From contig JAEYVD010000304.1 of the NCBI GenBank assembly GCA_023432075.1, positions 1 through 6,850 of the forward strand: DNA of 6,850 nucleotides, read 5' to 3'. Below are positions 5,874-6,850 of the stretch, one piece after another (positions within the stretch are counted from its first letter, which is position 1; the number at the start of each line of letters is the position of its first letter). The notes below the pieces were generated by a model, which was not told where the DNA came from, searched no databases, and saw nothing but the letters and a program-made list of their open reading frames with translations. The stretch comes from Pseudomonadota bacterium (GTDB lineage: Bacteria; Pseudomonadota; Gammaproteobacteria; Burkholderiales; Burkholderiaceae_B). The translations under genes were made by a program, and so were the position numbers.

Positions 5874-6560
5874 TCAGGCGAAAAGGTTGGTGATCCAGGC
5901 GTAGGCCAGGACGTCGTACTGGAAGTAAATGGCGATGGCGGTCAGGACCAGCAGCACGCCAAAGCCTTGCTGCAACCGGTGCGTGTAGCGCGACAGGCCG
6001 CGCACGCGGGTGGCGATGGCCTGCCCGCCGTAGGCGATCACCAGCATGGGCACGCCCGCGCCGATGGCGAACACCAGCAGCAACGTGCTGGACTGCACCA
6101 GGTCCTGCGCCTTGGCCGCCAGCACCAGAATGGAAGCCAGCACCGGGCCTGCGCACGGTGTCCATACGGCGCCCAGGGACAGGCCCAGCACGAAGCCGCC
6201 TGCATTGCCGCTGCCCGTGCCTCCCGCCGCGGACAGGCGCTGCAGCGGGCCGCCGATGCGGGCGATCAGGCGGTCGTAAGGGCCGGGCCAGATCCGCGCC
6301 AGGCCGAACAGCGCCAACAGGACGATCGAGGTCGAGCGCACGGCCTCGTGCACGTGTTCATTCAGGTTGGAAATCAGGCCCAGCGCGATGCCCAGGCCCG
6401 CAAAGGCCAGCACGAAGCCGGACACGACAAACAAGGGACGCAGGCGGCCGGACCGTTCCAGCGAGGTGCCCAGCAGCACGGGCAACAGAGGCAGCACGCA
6501 GGGCGACGCAATGGTCAGCATGCCGGCAAGCAACGCGATGGGAGTATTGATGAGGTCCAT
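5874..6560 (-). CDS. CcdA-type cytochrome c biogenesis / DsbD transmembrane-domain protein
   Basis: A 228-residue inner-membrane protein with about six hydrophobic segments. The two redox cysteines of the family are seen: C21 in TIASPCVLPLLPVLLG and C136 in LGAVWTPCAGPVLASIL, each followed by proline-rich motifs, as expected for the CcdA/DsbD beta domain. The second hydrophobic half includes LLVFAIGAGVPMLVIAYGG. The family moves electrons from cytoplasmic thioredoxin across the membrane to periplasmic thiol proteins. The next gene, 17 bases downstream, encodes a periplasmic thioredoxin-like acceptor, so the two form a functional pair like a split DipZ. Length fits CcdA rather than full DsbD, which has extra periplasmic domains. 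AAGGA lies eight bases before the ATG at 6558-6560. The preceding divergent region presumably holds its promoter. The 'ccdA' symbol is not assigned because orthology to the cytochrome maturation gene is not shown. Confidence 0.93.
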   Translation of the reverse strand: MDLINTPIALLAGMLTIASPCVLPLLPVLLGTSLERSGRLRPLFVVSGFVLAFAGLGIALGLISNLNEHVHEAVRSTSIVLLALFGLARIWPGPYDRLIARIGGPLQRLSAAGGTGSGNAGGFVLGLSLGAVWTPCAGPVLASILVLAAKAQDLVQSSTLLLVFAIGAGVPMLVIAYGGQAIATRVRGLSRYTHRLQQGFGVLLVLTAIAIYFQYDVLAYAWITNLFA

Positions 6561-6594
6561 GGGGGTCGTCCTTGGGAAAGTGACCCCATTGCAC

Positions 6595-6636
6595 CCGCCG
6601 CACGTATCCGGCTTGTGCCGGATCGGCGGATTTTTT
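6595..6636. repeat. Strong hairpin with T6 tail in the divergent intergenic region
   Basis: ATCCGGC (6606-6612) and GCCGGAT (6617-6623) form a perfect 7-base stem with a TTGT loop. Outer arms CCGCC (6595-6599) and GGCGG (6625-6629) extend it around a small internal loop, and six T residues follow at 6631-6636 on the plus strand. By shape it is a plus-strand intrinsic terminator, yet no plus-strand gene precedes it. On the minus strand it would lie in the leader of the CcdA gene, about 35 bases before the ATG. It could be an operator, a leader structure, or a stop for antisense transcription into the next gene. Confidence 0.5.
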
Positions 6637-6652
6637 CAAGCGCGTGTATCCG
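6599..6652 (+). repeat. Pair of direct 12-base repeats containing GTATCCG
   Basis: CGCACGTATCCG (6599-6610) and CGCGTGTATCCG (6641-6652) match at 10 of 12 positions and start 42 bases apart, about four helical turns. A third partial copy, GCGTATAC, follows at 6661-6668. The first copy overlaps the hairpin. They may be binding sites for a regulator of the divergent genes, but two short copies in GC-rich DNA can occur by chance. Confidence 0.25.
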
Positions 6653-6699
6653 CCGCCCGGGCGTATACAGTACGACACACTCCGCGAGCGGCCCGGCGC

Positions 6700-6705
6700 T
6701 ATAAC
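6700..6705 (+). promoter_or_regulatory. Possible -10 element for the rightward exported-protein gene
   Basis: TATAAC matches the sigma-70 -10 consensus at five of six positions and lies 28 bases before the ATG at 6734, which would give a short leader of about 22 bases. No good -35 hexamer is found at 16-18 bases upstream; ACGACA at 6672-6677 is too far (22 bases). Weak call. Confidence 0.3.
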
Positions 6706-6733
6706 CCGTTCACACCCCGCACCGGAGCCCCTC

Positions 6734-6850
6734 ATGAAACGCCTGCTTGCCGTCCTGCTGCTGCTCTTTGGCGGCTTTACCGCCGAGGCCGCCAAGCCCT
6801 TCCAATGCCAGCTCATTTCCAACAGCCGTCCGCGCCGCGATCCCCTGCCC
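6734..6850 (+). CDS. Unidentified exported protein, N-terminal 39 residues (3' end outside window)
   Basis: An open frame starts at ATG 6734, with GGAG about eight bases upstream (CCGGAGCCCCTC), and stays open to the window end. The product begins MKRLLAVLLLLFGGFTAEA, a textbook signal peptide with two basic residues, a leucine-rich core and a likely cleavage after TAEA near residue 19 or 20. The visible mature part reads AKPFQCQLISNSRPRRDPLP, with one cysteine and several arginines. I do not recognise the family from so little sequence. The gene is divergent from the CcdA/thioredoxin-like pair, and its cysteine makes a disulfide-related link possible but unproven. Confidence 0.7.
   Translation, partial: MKRLLAVLLLLFGGFTAEAAKPFQCQLISNSRPRRDPLP

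Noticed and set aside
5338..6165. Longer thioredoxin-like protein beginning at 6165
   Set aside because: The extra 103 residues are a frame shadow of the CcdA gene. The internal ATG has a strong AAGGAG and starts a proper signal peptide.
1..6850. Mobile elements, CRISPR arrays, phage or defence genes
   Set aside because: No transposase, integrase, terminal repeats, spaced repeats, defence-family motifs or abrupt change in base composition was seen.

Overview
The window is GC-rich and densely coded, with Shine-Dalgarno sites, short spacers and strong G/C preference at third codon positions. Two Bug-type (TctC family) periplasmic receptors sit side by side, and the other genes are typical of the Burkholderiales. 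This suggests a beta-proteobacterium, most likely of the Bordetella/Achromobacter group (Alcaligenaceae), where Bug receptors are greatly expanded. The assignment is an inference from protein families and composition. No rRNA, tRNA, CRISPR array, insertion sequence or phage gene was seen.

Left edge (1-371): the C-terminal end of a LysR-type transcriptional regulator reads rightward and ends at 305. A strong GC hairpin with a T-rich tail (343-373) separates it from the convergent gene.

Main block (372-5231, all on the minus strand, transcribed right to left): six tightly packed genes that look like one operon. In transcription order they are a Bug receptor, a second and diverged Bug receptor, a flavin-reductase-like FMN protein, a glutathione S-transferase, a carboxymuconolactone-decarboxylase-fold protein without cysteine pair, and an amidohydrolase resembling 2-pyrone-4,6-dicarboxylate lactonase. 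Gaps are 45, 19, 38 and 13 bases, and the last pair overlaps by four bases (ATGA). The set reads as uptake sensing plus catabolism of an unknown organic acid, aromatic or lactone compound. The substrate cannot be read from the sequence. No transporter membrane subunit and no oxygenase is present in the window. A perfect 6-6-6 inverted repeat lies about 60 bases upstream of the first gene and is a candidate operator.

Right block (5338-6560, minus strand): a two-gene thiol-redox unit, a CcdA-type membrane electron carrier followed by an exported thioredoxin-like protein with a CINC active site. Together they resemble a split DipZ/DsbD system passing reductant across the inner membrane to the periplasm.

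Right edge (6561-6850): a 173-base divergent intergenic region holds a strong hairpin with a T6 run, a repeated GTATCCG motif and a possible -10 element. It is followed by the first 39 codons of a rightward gene for an unidentified exported protein.

Nothing here is clearly a new biological system. The most interesting object is the six-gene receptor/enzyme operon, whose substrate and pathway are undefined.
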